From: Parasphingopyxis marina
GTDB lineage: Bacteria > Pseudomonadota > Alphaproteobacteria > Sphingomonadales > Sphingomonadaceae
Length of the DNA: 64,000 bases
NCBI RefSeq assembly: GCF_014237875.1
Contig: NZ_JACJVJ010000002.1
Coordinates: 620,001-684,000, forward strand
Reading direction: 5' to 3'
This document shows, in pieces, positions 51,129 through 59,834 of this stretch. Under the pieces are notes generated by a model. That model was not told where the DNA came from and ran no database searches. It saw nothing but the letters and a program-made list of their open reading frames with translations. Positions within the stretch are counted from its first letter, which is position 1. Each line of letters opens with the position of its first letter. Both the position numbers and the translations under genes were made by a program.

Positions 51129-51491
51129 ATGATGCTCAAGGAAAAAACGCATGCGCTGATCTCCAGCAACCGCGTCGAAGGTACCGCCGTGTACGGACGC
51201 GAAGACAATCATATCGGCTCGGTCAAGGAATTGCTGATCGAGAAACGCGGCGGCCAGGTCCAGGACGTGATCGTTTCCGTCGGCGGCTTTCTCGGCCTCG
51301 GCAGCGACCTGCACAGCCTGCCCTGGAGCAAGCTCGATTACGATGTGGACCTCGGCGGTTACAAGCTCGACGTGACCGAGGAAGAGCTGAAAAACGCCCC
51401 GCGCTTCGCAGAGAATGACGCGGAGCGGCCCTATGACCGCGATTACCAGACCTCGGTCTACGAATATTGGACGGTCACCCCCTACTGGTAG
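51129..51491 (+). CDS. PRC-barrel domain protein
   Basis: This 120-residue protein is essentially one PRC barrel: SSNRVEGTAVYGREDNHIGS, VQDVIVSVGGFLGLG, LHSLPWSKLDYDVDLGGY. The C-terminal half is acidic with aromatic residues (DRDYQTSVYEYWTVTPYW). Such small proteins are common in alphaproteobacteria, often induced by stress, with no defined molecular role. GGGAGAAC precedes the ATG and a strong terminator follows. Confidence 0.9.
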   Translation: MMLKEKTHALISSNRVEGTAVYGREDNHIGSVKELLIEKRGGQVQDVIVSVGGFLGLGSDLHSLPWSKLDYDVDLGGYKLDVTEEELKNAPRFAENDAERPYDRDYQTSVYEYWTVTPYW

Positions 51492-51538
51492 AAGGGCGCG
51501 GGCTCCGCGTCGCGGACGCCGCAACCTTTCTCTACGGG

Positions 51539-51574
51539 AATCCCCGCTGCCCCCGCAGCGGGGATTTTCCTTTT
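51539..51574 (+). terminator. Strong rho-independent terminator after the PRC-barrel gene
   Basis: A perfect 12-bp stem AATCCCCGCTGC / GCAGCGGGGATT with a CCCC loop is followed by TTTTCCTTTT. Confidence 0.93.
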
Positions 51575-51612
51575 GCGCTCCCGCAAGACCGATTTGCAGC
51601 CGGGCCGAAACC

Positions 51613-52320
51613 TCAGCTGGCGTCGTGGAAGATGATGCCGAGCGTGTGCCGCTCGCCCGAACGGACGCGCGAGACGCCGTGGCGCATCGCCATCTTCACC
51701 GGGCCGCGCGCCCCCTGCCCCGGCCGATCGCGCACCGCGATGACCGCGGCATCGCCCTGGCGCAGCGGCACGACCTCGGCGCGGCTCTGCATCCGCACGC
51801 GCTGTTCGGTGACGATCAACTCGCCGCCCTCGAAATCGCGGTCGGGATCGGAAAGCAGCACGATCACCTGCAAGGGAAACAGCAGCGCGCCGTAAACATC
51901 CTGGTGCAGCCGGTTATAATCGCCCTCGCGATAGCGCAGCAGCAGTGGGGTCGGGCGCACCTGCCCGGCCGCATGGCAGCGCTCAAGATAGGCGTCATGG
52001 CTATCGGGAAAGCGCGTCTCCCGATCCAGCGCCGCCTGCCAGCGATTGGCGATTGCGGCGAGCGGCGGATAGAGACCGGCGCGCAACGCCGCGACCTCGC
52101 CCGGCAGCGGATAGGCGAAATACTGATATTCGCCGCTGCCATAGCCGTGGCGGCCCATGACGATCCTTTTGCGAAACCGCGCTTCCTCGCCATAGAGCGC
52201 CGCCACCGCCGCGCAGCGTTCCCGCGAAAGCAGCCCCGGGATCACCGCATGGCCACCGCTGTCCAGTTGCCCGGCAATGGCGTTCCAGTCGATGGCGGCG
52301 AGTGCGGGCGTGTCGGTCAT
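51613..52320 (-). CDS. 2-oxoglutarate/Fe(II)-dependent dioxygenase
   Basis: This 235-residue oxygenase has the iron ligands in NRLHQDVYG (HxD) and in MAMRHGVSRV (distal His), and the 2-oxoglutarate-binding Arg in RHTLGIIFHD. FPLQVIVLLSDPDRDFEGGE is typical of the prolyl-4-hydroxylase-like group. The substrate is unknown (protein, lipid or small molecule). The ATG at 52320 gives MTDTPALAAIDW; the longer frame upstream is unlikely because it is Ala/Arg-rich shadow sequence. Confidence 0.88.
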   Translation of the reverse strand: MTDTPALAAIDWNAIAGQLDSGGHAVIPGLLSRERCAAVAALYGEEARFRKRIVMGRHGYGSGEYQYFAYPLPGEVAALRAGLYPPLAAIANRWQAALDRETRFPDSHDAYLERCHAAGQVRPTPLLLRYREGDYNRLHQDVYGALLFPLQVIVLLSDPDRDFEGGELIVTEQRVRMQSRAEVVPLRQGDAAVIAVRDRPGQGARGPVKMAMRHGVSRVRSGERHTLGIIFHDAS

Positions 52321-52376
52321 GGGCGCATGATAGCCGCGCCGCCGCCCCACTTCATTCCGTTTCTTGCGGCCAAAGC

Positions 52377-52925
52377 CTAACCCGGCAGCCGATAATGATC
52401 GGCGAGCCGGTCGAGCGCGATGACGAGCACGAGCTTGCCCGCCCGCGCCGGCCAGCCCAGCGCGCCCTCCGCCACCCGCAGCCCTTCGCCCGCGCACAGC
52501 ACGCGCCAGGCGATATCCTCCAGCCCCGGGCCGAGCGCCGCCATCGCCGCCTCGAACCGGCGCTGCGCCATGAGCTGCGCCTCCCCGGGATCGAGCCCGC
52601 GCGGCGCGCGCCCCCCGCTCTTGCGTGCGGACTTGCCCTGCGGCGGCGCATCCCATTGCATCGTCACCCGCGGCGGCAGCTGCGCGAGCTCATAATCGCG
52701 GCGCAGCGCCTCCCCCGCATCATAATGCCGCGCCGTGACATGGCCCCGCGCGCGCAACCAGGAGAGCGGCGATTCGGCAAGGTTCACCGTCACCGATCGC
52801 GCCATCCGCCCGCGCTTGCCCGGCGCCGCGCCGTCCTGCGGCAAGGGCCGTTCGACCAGCAGCCGGGGCCCCTCGTCTCTGTGCTTGGCTGGAGACGCCG
52901 AGCGGGCGCGACGGGATTTCGACAT
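52377..52925 (-). CDS. DUF6456 domain protein
   Basis: This 182-residue protein has the DUF6456 pattern: VTVNLAESPLSWLRARG, HYDAGEALRRDYELAQLPPR, VTMQWDAPPQGK, LDPGEAQLMAQRRFEAAMAA and GWPARAGKLVLVIALDRLA. Alphaproteobacterial relatives may be DNA-associated regulators, but this is not proven here. The start at 52925 (MSKSRRARSAS) follows GAAAGGG; a longer frame from 53003 begins with a hydrophobic stretch. It faces the XRE regulator gene across a long inverted repeat. Confidence 0.82.
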   Translation of the reverse strand: MSKSRRARSASPAKHRDEGPRLLVERPLPQDGAAPGKRGRMARSVTVNLAESPLSWLRARGHVTARHYDAGEALRRDYELAQLPPRVTMQWDAPPQGKSARKSGGRAPRGLDPGEAQLMAQRRFEAAMAALGPGLEDIAWRVLCAGEGLRVAEGALGWPARAGKLVLVIALDRLADHYRLPG

Positions 52926-53055
52926 GGAGGAGCCCTTTCGGCGAAGAATCGAGGAAAGCGACTCTTGCCACTTCGGCAATAATGTAGGAAAGAGAAAAAC
53001 CATATTGGTTCGTTTAGAGGATGAGACGTGTCAGAATCTTGCCGCAGCAAGATCG

Positions 53056-53135
53056 CCGCACCGGCCCGCACCCCACCCGGCCTCCCATTCAGGGTACACT
53101 CGTGGGAGGCCGGGTGGGGGTGCGGGCCGGTGCGG
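53056..53135. repeat. Near-perfect 32/33-base inverted repeat
   Basis: The left arm (53056-53087, starting CCGCACCGGCCC) and the right arm (53103-53135, ending GGGCCGGTGCGG) pair fully except for one extra G on the right, around a 15-base loop. It lies between the DUF6456 and XRE genes, has no U-run, and would form an extremely stable hairpin or cruciform. Confidence 0.92.
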
Positions 53136-53181
53136 AGCCTGAGGCAAAGCCGAAGGTCTGACGAAAAACAGGGAGTAGGTC

Positions 53182-53745
53182 ATGATCACCGCGATCCGTG
53201 AGATCCGCAAGGCGAAAAAGCTGACATTGCAGGAGGTTGCCGAACGCTGCGCGCCGCCGACCACGGCCCAGACGATCGGCCGGCTCGAAACCGGCATGCG
53301 CACCGTCTCGGTCGCCTGGCTCAACCGGATCGCCGATGCGCTGGGCGTCGAGGCAAGCGATCTCGTGCGCCTGCCCGAACAGGGGGACCTGCCCGTCGCC
53401 GCGATCCTGTCTGCCGAAGGCGCGCAGGCGCCGCGCCACGAAACCCGCCTCGCCCCGCCGCGCCCGACCCCGGGCATGGTCGCCGTCCAGGCCGCGACCG
53501 GCATCGGCGACTATCGCCCCGGCGACGAAATCTGGTGCGAACGGCTGGAGCCGGACGCCTATGCCAGCGCCCTCAACCGCGACGTCCTCCTCCCCCGCCC
53601 CGCCGGCCGCTATCTGTTCGGGCGGCTGATCGGGCGCGAGGGAGACCGGCTGCAGGTGCTGCCGCTGGAAGCCGGCGGCAAGCAGCAGGTGGTCAGCGAC
53701 CCGCCCTGGATCGGGATGGCGGTGAAGGTGGTGCGGGGATTGTGA
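53182..53745 (+). CDS. XRE-family transcriptional regulator with LexA/S24-like C-terminal part
   Basis: This 187-residue protein has an N-terminal helix-turn-helix (AIREIRKAKKLTLQEVAERC, IGRLETGMRTVSVAWLNRIA, EASDLVRL) covering about residues 4-65. A C-terminal beta-rich part (GIGDYRPGDEIWCERLEP, RLIGREGDRLQVLPLEA) resembles the S24 fold, but no catalytic Ser/Lys pair is visible, so it probably is not autocleaved. It lies 44 bases ahead of the restriction-modification gene on the same strand and might act as its controller, although similar genes also occur alone in sphingomonads. Confidence 0.88.
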   Translation: MITAIREIRKAKKLTLQEVAERCAPPTTAQTIGRLETGMRTVSVAWLNRIADALGVEASDLVRLPEQGDLPVAAILSAEGAQAPRHETRLAPPRPTPGMVAVQAATGIGDYRPGDEIWCERLEPDAYASALNRDVLLPRPAGRYLFGRLIGREGDRLQVLPLEAGGKQQVVSDPPWIGMAVKVVRGL

Positions 53746-53789
53746 GGGGCTTTCTTGCTAGACTAGGGTTTTTCTTACATGCGTGATCG

Positions 53790-56700
53790 ATGACAATTGC
53801 CTTGCTCAAGAATTATGCGTTGCGCTGCCGCAACCAGCTTCGTGCAGGCGCCACCAATGTCGAGCAGGCACTGGCGCCCGAGTTCAAGCTGTTGCTCGAA
53901 GAACTCATCCCAACGCTCGTAACCGGAGCTGAAATTCAGGCCATTGCCGAATATGCAAAACCTGGCATCGGTCGACCCGATATAGCGCTTAAAAAAACCG
54001 GCCAACCCGCCCGCGCCTTCGTGGAGCTCAAGAGCCCCGAAAAGCCAGCCGATCCCGATCGCTGGAAGCTCAAGCACGACAAACGCCAATATGCGAACTT
54101 CCAGTCGCTACACCTTTGGGCTGCCTGCAATTTCTCCGAGATCCGACTTTTCCAGCTCGAAGACCCGTTGCTTTCGCCTGCCACCGTCGTTCCCGCCAAG
54201 GCGCTCGATCCCGACACACCCGACAAAAAAGCGGATGCACTGATCGATGAGATCGATCCGCAGCCTTTCGAACAAATTGTTACGCGACTCGCCACGGCTG
54301 AGCCGCCAAGCGCCGCCAATGCCGAGGAAATGGCGGCCAATCTCGCCCATGCCTCGCGCATCGTGCGTGGCATCATCGCCGACAGGCTTGAGGAACTGGC
54401 CGACGAGAAGTCCAAGGGAGCCCCTCTCCAGATCGTGCGCGAGGATTTTCGCAACATCCTCTTCGCTCATCCCGAAGCGGCCGGCTATCGCGGCTCAAGC
54501 TTCGACGAGATGTTCTCTTCGGCCTTCGCCCAGACGCTCGCCTTCGGCTTGCTCCTCGTGCGCGAAGCAATAGATGAAAAGGTCGACGAACACGCCTGGG
54601 AGCATATGCCCGATATCCACCCGCTGATGCGCTCGACGCTCCGGGTATTGAGCCAGCCGGAAATACAGGAGGAGATGGGCAGCGGGCTCGACGTGATGAT
54701 CGACACGGTCAACAGCTTCGACCCCGAATTGCTGAAGCCGAAACCGGGCAAGCGCGATCCGATCCTTTATTTCTACGAGGACTTTCTCGAAACCTTCGAT
54801 CCCGAGGCGCGCGACCGCTACGGCGTCTATTATACGCCGGTCGAGGTGGTGAAATATATGGTCGGCGCGCTGGATAGGGCGCTGCGCGAGAATCTTGATA
54901 CCAAGGGACTAAGCGACGACCAGGTCACGATCCTCGATCCGGCGACCGGCACCGGCACCTTCCTCCTCGGTATAGCCGAGCGCGTCTTCGCCGATGTCGA
55001 GAAGGCCGACGGCAAGGGCGCGGCCGCGCTGGCGCTGAAGGATCTCGCCACGCGCATGTTTGGCTTCGAGCTGCTCGTCGGCCCCTATGCCGTCGCGCAT
55101 TACCGCCTGCATCACAAGCTGACCCGTCCCGAAGGCGAGAAGGATCCGATGGTCAGGGCGCTCGACCGGCTCGGCGTCTATCTCGCCGACACGTTGGCCG
55201 AGCCCGGCACGACCGCACCCGATAGCGCGCTCGGCAAGATGCTCGGCGATCAGATCAGCGAGGAGCGCCGCGAGGCGGACCGGATCAAGACCGAACAGCC
55301 GATCCTCGCGATCATCGGTAACCCGCCCTATCGGCGGCTGGAAGCGGGCGAAAACGAGACGCTGATCGGCCGATGGATGGACGAGTTGTGGGATGATTTG
55401 AAGGAACCGGTACGGGCAGAGGGTTGGGGCAACCAACTAAACACCTTCCCTGAACTTTCGGTCGCTTTTTGGCGCTGGGCAATTTGGAAACTGTTCGAGG
55501 CGGACAACGCACCTGAAAAGGGGATTGTCGCCTTCATCACCAACCGAACCTTTCTCAAAGGCAAGCCCTATGCCGGCTTACGCAAGATGATGCGTGAACG
55601 CTTTGACCGAATTGAAGTCATCGACTTGCGCGGCGATGTTCGCCTAGGCGAACGTGCCGGCATCACCGGAGATCAGGGTGTGTTTAACATTCAAGTGGGC
55701 ACCGCGATTGCGGTTGCAATTTCCACGGGTGAAAAAGCTGCCGACGTCTTGGCGGATGTGCTTTACGTCGACAGCTGGAGTCAGGGACAGTTCACACAAA
55801 AGTCAAAGCTTTCATGGCTTTACGAGACATCAGATGTAGGAGAAATGCCGGATATGCTTGTTGTCGAGAGAGGCATGCTCGACGACATGCGGCCTATCCC
55901 ATTCCAAAATGGAGAATGGATCAGCCTAGGAAAAGCTTTTGATTTCAGATCGTCTGGTATTCAAACAAAACGAGATAGCTTCGCCTATGCTTGCTCCGAA
56001 GACGTGCTTTTAGCTCGACTGAATAAATTCAAATCTTTTTCGCAGGAAGCCGCACGCCAACAATTTCATGTAACGGCTGCTCGTTCTGCTTCTGCAGCAC
56101 AGGCGGAGGAGATCGAGGAAAACTTGATAATGCCCGCTGCCTATCGTCCTCTGGATGTTCGATTTCTCTACAACAAACGCGCGTTTATCGATCGGCCACG
56201 GCCAGACCTTCAGGCTGCATGGGGGACTGGCAATCTATGCATGTACACACTGGCAGCGGGCGTTGGACAGGGTGCAAGTGTCTGGTGTCATTCCGTTCTA
56301 CCAGACAATCATGCCTTCCGCGGTAGCTACGGCGGATATGCCTTCCCGCTTTATGATCGCCGACCCGGCCACGACTCCATAAACCTCTCGTCCGAACTTT
56401 TAGACGGCCTCGGCGAAGCCTATGGCGCGCCGGTCGAACCCGAGGCCGTGTTCGACGCGATCCTCGCGCTGCTCTCGGCGACCTCCTACACGACCCGCTT
56501 CGCCGAGGATCTCGAAGACGTCTTTCCCCATATCCCCTTCCCCGCCGACCGTGCCGTTTTCGACAACGCGGCCTCAATTGGCGCCGAAATCCGCGCAGTC
56601 GAGACTTTCGCGCGCGATCCCGATCCGAAATTTCGGACCGCCAAGCTCGAAGACGAGCCCGAAGGAACGCTCGACGCCTCGGACTGGGGCGAAGGCGCGA

Positions 56701-56969
56701 TGACGCTCTGCGCCGATGGCAGCGGGCGATTGAGCGGCATTCCGGCCGACGTCTGGAAGTTCGAGGTCAGCGGCTATCGCGTGTTGAAGCGCTGGCTCGA
56801 TGCCCGCGAAGGGCTCGAAGTCGACAAGGCACTCGTCGACCAGATCACAGATATCACCAGCCGGATCGCCGAGCTGATTGATCTCTTCGCGCAGGCGGAT
56901 ACGGTGCTCGAAGCGGCGCTCGCCTCGACCCTGTCGCGCGATAAGCTGTTCGACGACGAAACCGAATAA
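53790..56969 (+). CDS. Single-chain type ISP/IIG-like restriction-modification enzyme
   Basis: This 1059-residue fusion has an N-terminal PD-(D/E)xK nuclease with Asp64 (GRPDIAL) and Glu79-x-Lys81 (FVELKSP). A helical connector is followed by a gamma-type N6-adenine methyltransferase: motif I DPATGTGTF near 382-390 and catalytic NPPY at 511-514. The C-terminal type-ISP target-recognition region shows LMPAAYRPLD-like stretches (here NLIMPAAYRPLDVRFLYNKR and FPLYDRR). No helicase motor is seen, unlike the ~1600-residue LlaGI class. The stretch coding for about residues 540-870 is more AT-rich than the rest. Confidence 0.87.
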   Translation: MTIALLKNYALRCRNQLRAGATNVEQALAPEFKLLLEELIPTLVTGAEIQAIAEYAKPGIGRPDIALKKTGQPARAFVELKSPEKPADPDRWKLKHDKRQYANFQSLHLWAACNFSEIRLFQLEDPLLSPATVVPAKALDPDTPDKKADALIDEIDPQPFEQIVTRLATAEPPSAANAEEMAANLAHASRIVRGIIADRLEELADEKSKGAPLQIVREDFRNILFAHPEAAGYRGSSFDEMFSSAFAQTLAFGLLLVREAIDEKVDEHAWEHMPDIHPLMRSTLRVLSQPEIQEEMGSGLDVMIDTVNSFDPELLKPKPGKRDPILYFYEDFLETFDPEARDRYGVYYTPVEVVKYMVGALDRALRENLDTKGLSDDQVTILDPATGTGTFLLGIAERVFADVEKADGKGAAALALKDLATRMFGFELLVGPYAVAHYRLHHKLTRPEGEKDPMVRALDRLGVYLADTLAEPGTTAPDSALGKMLGDQISEERREADRIKTEQPILAIIGNPPYRRLEAGENETLIGRWMDELWDDLKEPVRAEGWGNQLNTFPELSVAFWRWAIWKLFEADNAPEKGIVAFITNRTFLKGKPYAGLRKMMRERFDRIEVIDLRGDVRLGERAGITGDQGVFNIQVGTAIAVAISTGEKAADVLADVLYVDSWSQGQFTQKSKLSWLYETSDVGEMPDMLVVERGMLDDMRPIPFQNGEWISLGKAFDFRSSGIQTKRDSFAYACSEDVLLARLNKFKSFSQEAARQQFHVTAARSASAAQAEEIEENLIMPAAYRPLDVRFLYNKRAFIDRPRPDLQAAWGTGNLCMYTLAAGVGQGASVWCHSVLPDNHAFRGSYGGYAFPLYDRRPGHDSINLSSELLDGLGEAYGAPVEPEAVFDAILALLSATSYTTRFAEDLEDVFPHIPFPADRAVFDNAASIGAEIRAVETFARDPDPKFRTAKLEDEPEGTLDASDWGEGAMTLCADGSGRLSGIPADVWKFEVSGYRVLKRWLDAREGLEVDKALVDQITDITSRIAELIDLFAQADTVLEAALASTLSRDKLFDDETE

Positions 56970-56981
56970 CCGGACCGAGAC

Positions 56982-57275
56982 ATGGACGGAAACGATACGG
57001 ACCTTTTCGGCAACGCCCCGCCCCAGGCCGATCTCTTCGCAAGCGAGGAGCGGCCCGGCTATGAATTTCGTGCCAATCCGGACAGGGTAAGACGTCGGCT
57101 CAATCGCTTTCTGGCGGAGGCCCGCGCGGCACGGGCAATGCCTTGGCCCGAACGCGAGGCGCGCACCATCGAAACCATCTTCCCGCAAATGGCAAACTGG
57201 CTGCCGGATGACGAAGCCGATCAACTCCGCTTCGAGTTCGCGCAGGAAATCGAGCGCCTGAAAAAGGCGGCATAA
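56982..57275 (+). CDS. Small conserved acidic protein downstream of the restriction gene
   Basis: This 97-residue protein starts with DLFGNAPPQADLFASEERPG, followed by helices (RVRRRLNRFLAEARAARAMP, WPEREARTIETIFPQMANWL, EADQLRFEFAQEIERLKKAA). Similar small proteins occur in sphingomonads at various sites; I know no function. It begins 12 bases after the restriction-modification gene and is probably co-transcribed. Confidence 0.75.
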   Translation: MDGNDTDLFGNAPPQADLFASEERPGYEFRANPDRVRRRLNRFLAEARAARAMPWPEREARTIETIFPQMANWLPDDEADQLRFEFAQEIERLKKAA

Positions 57276-57491
57276 CCCCTCCCGCATTCGCGGTCCTATT
57301 CGCCCCTGTCCTATTTGGAAAATCCGTGAAACACAGGAACGATGCGTTGCGGACGTGCGATTCCTGGGCAGGGAGAGGCGGATAACGGGATAGGAGAGCG
57401 GCGGGGGACAGCAGAGGGGGGATTACCCCCGACCTGTGTCAACCAGTGTCAACCGGGGCTTGGCGGGAAGGTGGGTGATTTCGAGGCCGCC

Positions 57492-57622
57492 CTTCGCTAT
57501 CGCTCGGGAGTTTTTCGGGAGATTTTGCGCCCTGCCCCTCGCTGTCGCTCGGGAGATTTCGGGGAAAATGCGCCCAGCGCATTTTCTGTTTCGCGCGGCT
57601 CCCCTCCGCTTCGCTTCGGGAG
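57492..57622. repeat. Three diverged 19-base repeats and a perfect hairpin in a gene-free stretch
   Basis: Copies CTTCGCTATCGCTCGGGAG (57492), CCTCGCTGTCGCTCGGGAG (57537) and CTCCGCTTCGCTTCGGGAG (57604) recur in one orientation. Between the last two lies GAAAATGCGC-cca-GCGCATTTTC (57564-57586), a perfect 10-bp hairpin. The 57276-57662 stretch otherwise has no gene I can support; 57437-57461 also repeats GTGTCAACC. Confidence 0.6.
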
Positions 57623-57662
57623 CATCACAAAAAGGCGTTCCCCGAACGTCTTTTTATGATGC
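57621..57662 (-). terminator. Long hairpin terminator directly after tRNA-Val
   Basis: Arms AGCATCA-c-AAAAAGGCGTTC and GAACGTCTTTTT-a-TGATGCT pair over about 19 bp with one mismatch and one G-T pair around a CCC loop. On the minus strand it follows the tRNA 3' end at once and carries a U-run inside the stem. Confidence 0.75.
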
Positions 57663-57738
57663 TGGTGGGCGCTGACAGGCTCGAACTGCCGACCCTCTCG
57701 GTGTAAACGAGATGCTCTACCAACTGAGCTAAGCGCCC
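57663..57738 (-). tRNA. tRNA-Val (anticodon UAC)
   Basis: A complete 76-base cloverleaf with encoded CCA. The acceptor arm pairs GGGCGCT with AGCGCCC; the D arm has AGCTCAGTTGGTAGAGC; the anticodon stem TCTCG/CGAGA encloses TTTACAC; the T arm has GTTCGAGCC. It is read on the minus strand. Confidence 0.97.
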
Positions 57739-57843
57739 GCACGGTTTCCGCTTTCGAAAACTGCGCTCCGCCCCTGCCAAAAGCGGCGGCCCAAAGCAAG
57801 ATGTGGTTGCAGGCCGGGATGAAGGGGGAGGCCCGGGGCGGGA

Positions 57844-58773
57844 TCAGCCCTCGCCATTTTCGCCGAGCGCGGCGAACCAGCGTTCCATCGCCTGGGTCGC
57901 CTCGTCGGACAGGTCGATGAAGACGCGGCGGCCGTCGCGCGGATCGGAATGGCGGACGAACAGGCCGCGTTCCGTCATCGTGCGGATCCAGCGCAGCGCG
58001 GTGGTCGGCGGCACGGCGGCGGCGATGCAGAGGCTGGAGACGGCGACCTGCCGCCCTTCCAGCCGCGCGGCCATCAGGTCGAGCAGCATGTCCCAGGCGG
58101 GATCGGCGAACAGGTCCTCGTCGAAAAAGCGGGCGCGCAGGCGGCGCATGCGGATCTTGGCGCGGATATGATCGGCGCCCAATGTGCGCGGGGCCGTGCG
58201 GAAGGCCGGGCGTGCCTCGGAGAGATGGCGGTCGCCGCGCGGGCCGTCGTCATGGGTCAGCTCTTCCAGCGCGCGGGCGATCCGGCCGACTTCCTCGCTC
58301 AGGCGCTGCAACCGGGTTTCGCCATGCTCGCTGCCGATATCGTGAAGCGCGAGCGACCGGCGGGACAGGGCTTCGCCAAGCGCGAGCGCGCAGTCCATCT
58401 CGTTGGGCGGGCAAAGGAGCGTCACATCGCCATGGCCGATCGCAGCGTCGACGATGTCGACAAGATCCATCGGAACCGAAACGACGCTGCGATACCGCCC
58501 GGCTTTCGCGCTTCGCGAAAGTTCGGCGACAAGCGCATCGAGGGCGGCACCGTGATCCTGGCCGATCTCGACCATGACGACGTCCAGCCCGATGGGACCG
58601 GAGAGCCGGTCCAGCGCCTCGCCGGGCGCCGTCGAGGTAACCACGCGCACCCGGGCAGCTTCGGCAACCAGCCGGCACCGGTTCTCGGCGGCGGCGCTGT
58701 CGCAGACGATCGCGACCGCGGACGCCGACGAGGCCTGGCCGATATCGGGTTCCCCATTCTCGTTATCGACCAT
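57844..58773 (-). CDS. MarR-type winged-helix regulator with N-terminal receiver-like domain
   Basis: This 309-residue protein has a C-terminal winged helix (residues ~200-300: DPAWDMLLDLMAARLEGRQV, SLCIAAAVPPTTALRWIRTM, SDPRDGRRVFIDLSDEA) typical of MarR/SARP-linked sphingomonad regulators. The first ~130 residues look like a degenerate receiver or Rossmann fold (VAIVCDSAAAENRCRLV, LDVVMVEIGQDHG) followed by a coiled coil. Target genes are unknown. No palindrome stands out in the AT-rich 58774-58976 gap. Confidence 0.82.
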   Translation of the reverse strand: MVDNENGEPDIGQASSASAVAIVCDSAAAENRCRLVAEAARVRVVTSTAPGEALDRLSGPIGLDVVMVEIGQDHGAALDALVAELSRSAKAGRYRSVVSVPMDLVDIVDAAIGHGDVTLLCPPNEMDCALALGEALSRRSLALHDIGSEHGETRLQRLSEEVGRIARALEELTHDDGPRGDRHLSEARPAFRTAPRTLGADHIRAKIRMRRLRARFFDEDLFADPAWDMLLDLMAARLEGRQVAVSSLCIAAAVPPTTALRWIRTMTERGLFVRHSDPRDGRRVFIDLSDEATQAMERWFAALGENGEG

Positions 58774-58976
58774 GATGCCCGCCCCCCGTTCGATCTATGT
58801 TCACCTTATTCGCGCCGAAGCGGACCGAGAAGTGCGGACTTGATCCGATTTGGGCCAAACGAGGAAAGGACGAAACATTCGCCGGTTAGGGCAAATCGTT
58901 CCGTCTCCCTATCGGCGGCGATAATATTATGGGCCTTAGAGGGCGCCGATTATATCCGTTTCGGAGTCAAATCGGT

Positions 58977-59702
58977 TCAGTTGGCCGCGGCCATTGCCTG
59001 GGCAGGCATGCGCTCGTCGAGCACCCATTCGAGCGCGGCCCCGGCATGAAGACTGGTCGTGTCGTATATCGGCAGTACATTGCTGGTCGGATTGACGATC
59101 AAGGCCAGTTCCGCACAGCCCAGCACGACCGCTTCGTCGCCGGCTTTTTGCAGTTCGGCGATCACGGTCCGCATGGTCCGCTTGGATTCCACGCGCGCGT
59201 CGCCCTGGACCAGCTCGTCGAAAATGATGCGATCGATCTCGGCCATCCGCTCGGGGGCCGGCATGGAAAGCGTGACGCCCTGGCCCTGCAGCCGTTCGCG
59301 AAGAAAACCCTCGCGCATCGTGAAGCGCGTACCCAGCAACGCCGCGCGGCTTACACCGTCTGCCCTGATCGCCGCCACGGTCGCGTCAGCGACGTGGAGA
59401 ACCGGCACAGACACCGCGCTGGCCACGTGATCGTACAATTTATGCATGGTGTTGGAGCACAGCATGATGCCTTCGGCTCCCGATCGTTCGAGCCGTTTCG
59501 CGGCATCGGCGAGATGGTCTCCCAGCCAGTCCCATTCACCCGCGACCAGCGCCTTTGCGATCGGATCGAAGTCCAGGCTCTCAAGAATAAGCGGTGCGTT
59601 GCTATGCCCTCCCAGCCGCCAGCGAACACCCCGGTTTATCTTCTCATAATAGATGGCGGTGGAGGCCCAACTCATGCCCCCGATCAGTCCCAGTTTTCTC
59701 AT
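58977..59702 (-). CDS. Aspartate/glutamate racemase family protein
   Basis: This 241-residue cofactor-independent racemase-type enzyme has Cys82 in IMLCSNTMHKLY and Cys196 in VVLGCAELAL as the two-base catalytic pair. The N-terminal KLGLIGGMSWASTAIYYEKI is characteristic of the YgeA/RacD group. It probably racemises an amino acid such as aspartate or homoserine; the substrate cannot be read from the sequence. Confidence 0.92.
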   Translation of the reverse strand: MRKLGLIGGMSWASTAIYYEKINRGVRWRLGGHSNAPLILESLDFDPIAKALVAGEWDWLGDHLADAAKRLERSGAEGIMLCSNTMHKLYDHVASAVSVPVLHVADATVAAIRADGVSRAALLGTRFTMREGFLRERLQGQGVTLSMPAPERMAEIDRIIFDELVQGDARVESKRTMRTVIAELQKAGDEAVVLGCAELALIVNPTSNVLPIYDTTSLHAGAALEWVLDERMPAQAMAAAN

Positions 59703-59834
59703 TGCGGCCCCTAAGTTTCAATTCGGCGTGAATGAGAACGATGCAAAAGGGTTCCGGTTTCGCCCTTCGGGACGAGTCGGTCTATTTGTCCGATAAGGGA
59801 CGGAAAACGGCGCCGAACCGCCCCGGCGCAAATC

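Noticed and set aside
57276-57660. Small coding genes in the gene-free stretch before tRNA-Val
   Set aside because: Open frames there are Arg/Pro-rich, share the repeats and have no ribosome binding sites or recognisable motifs.
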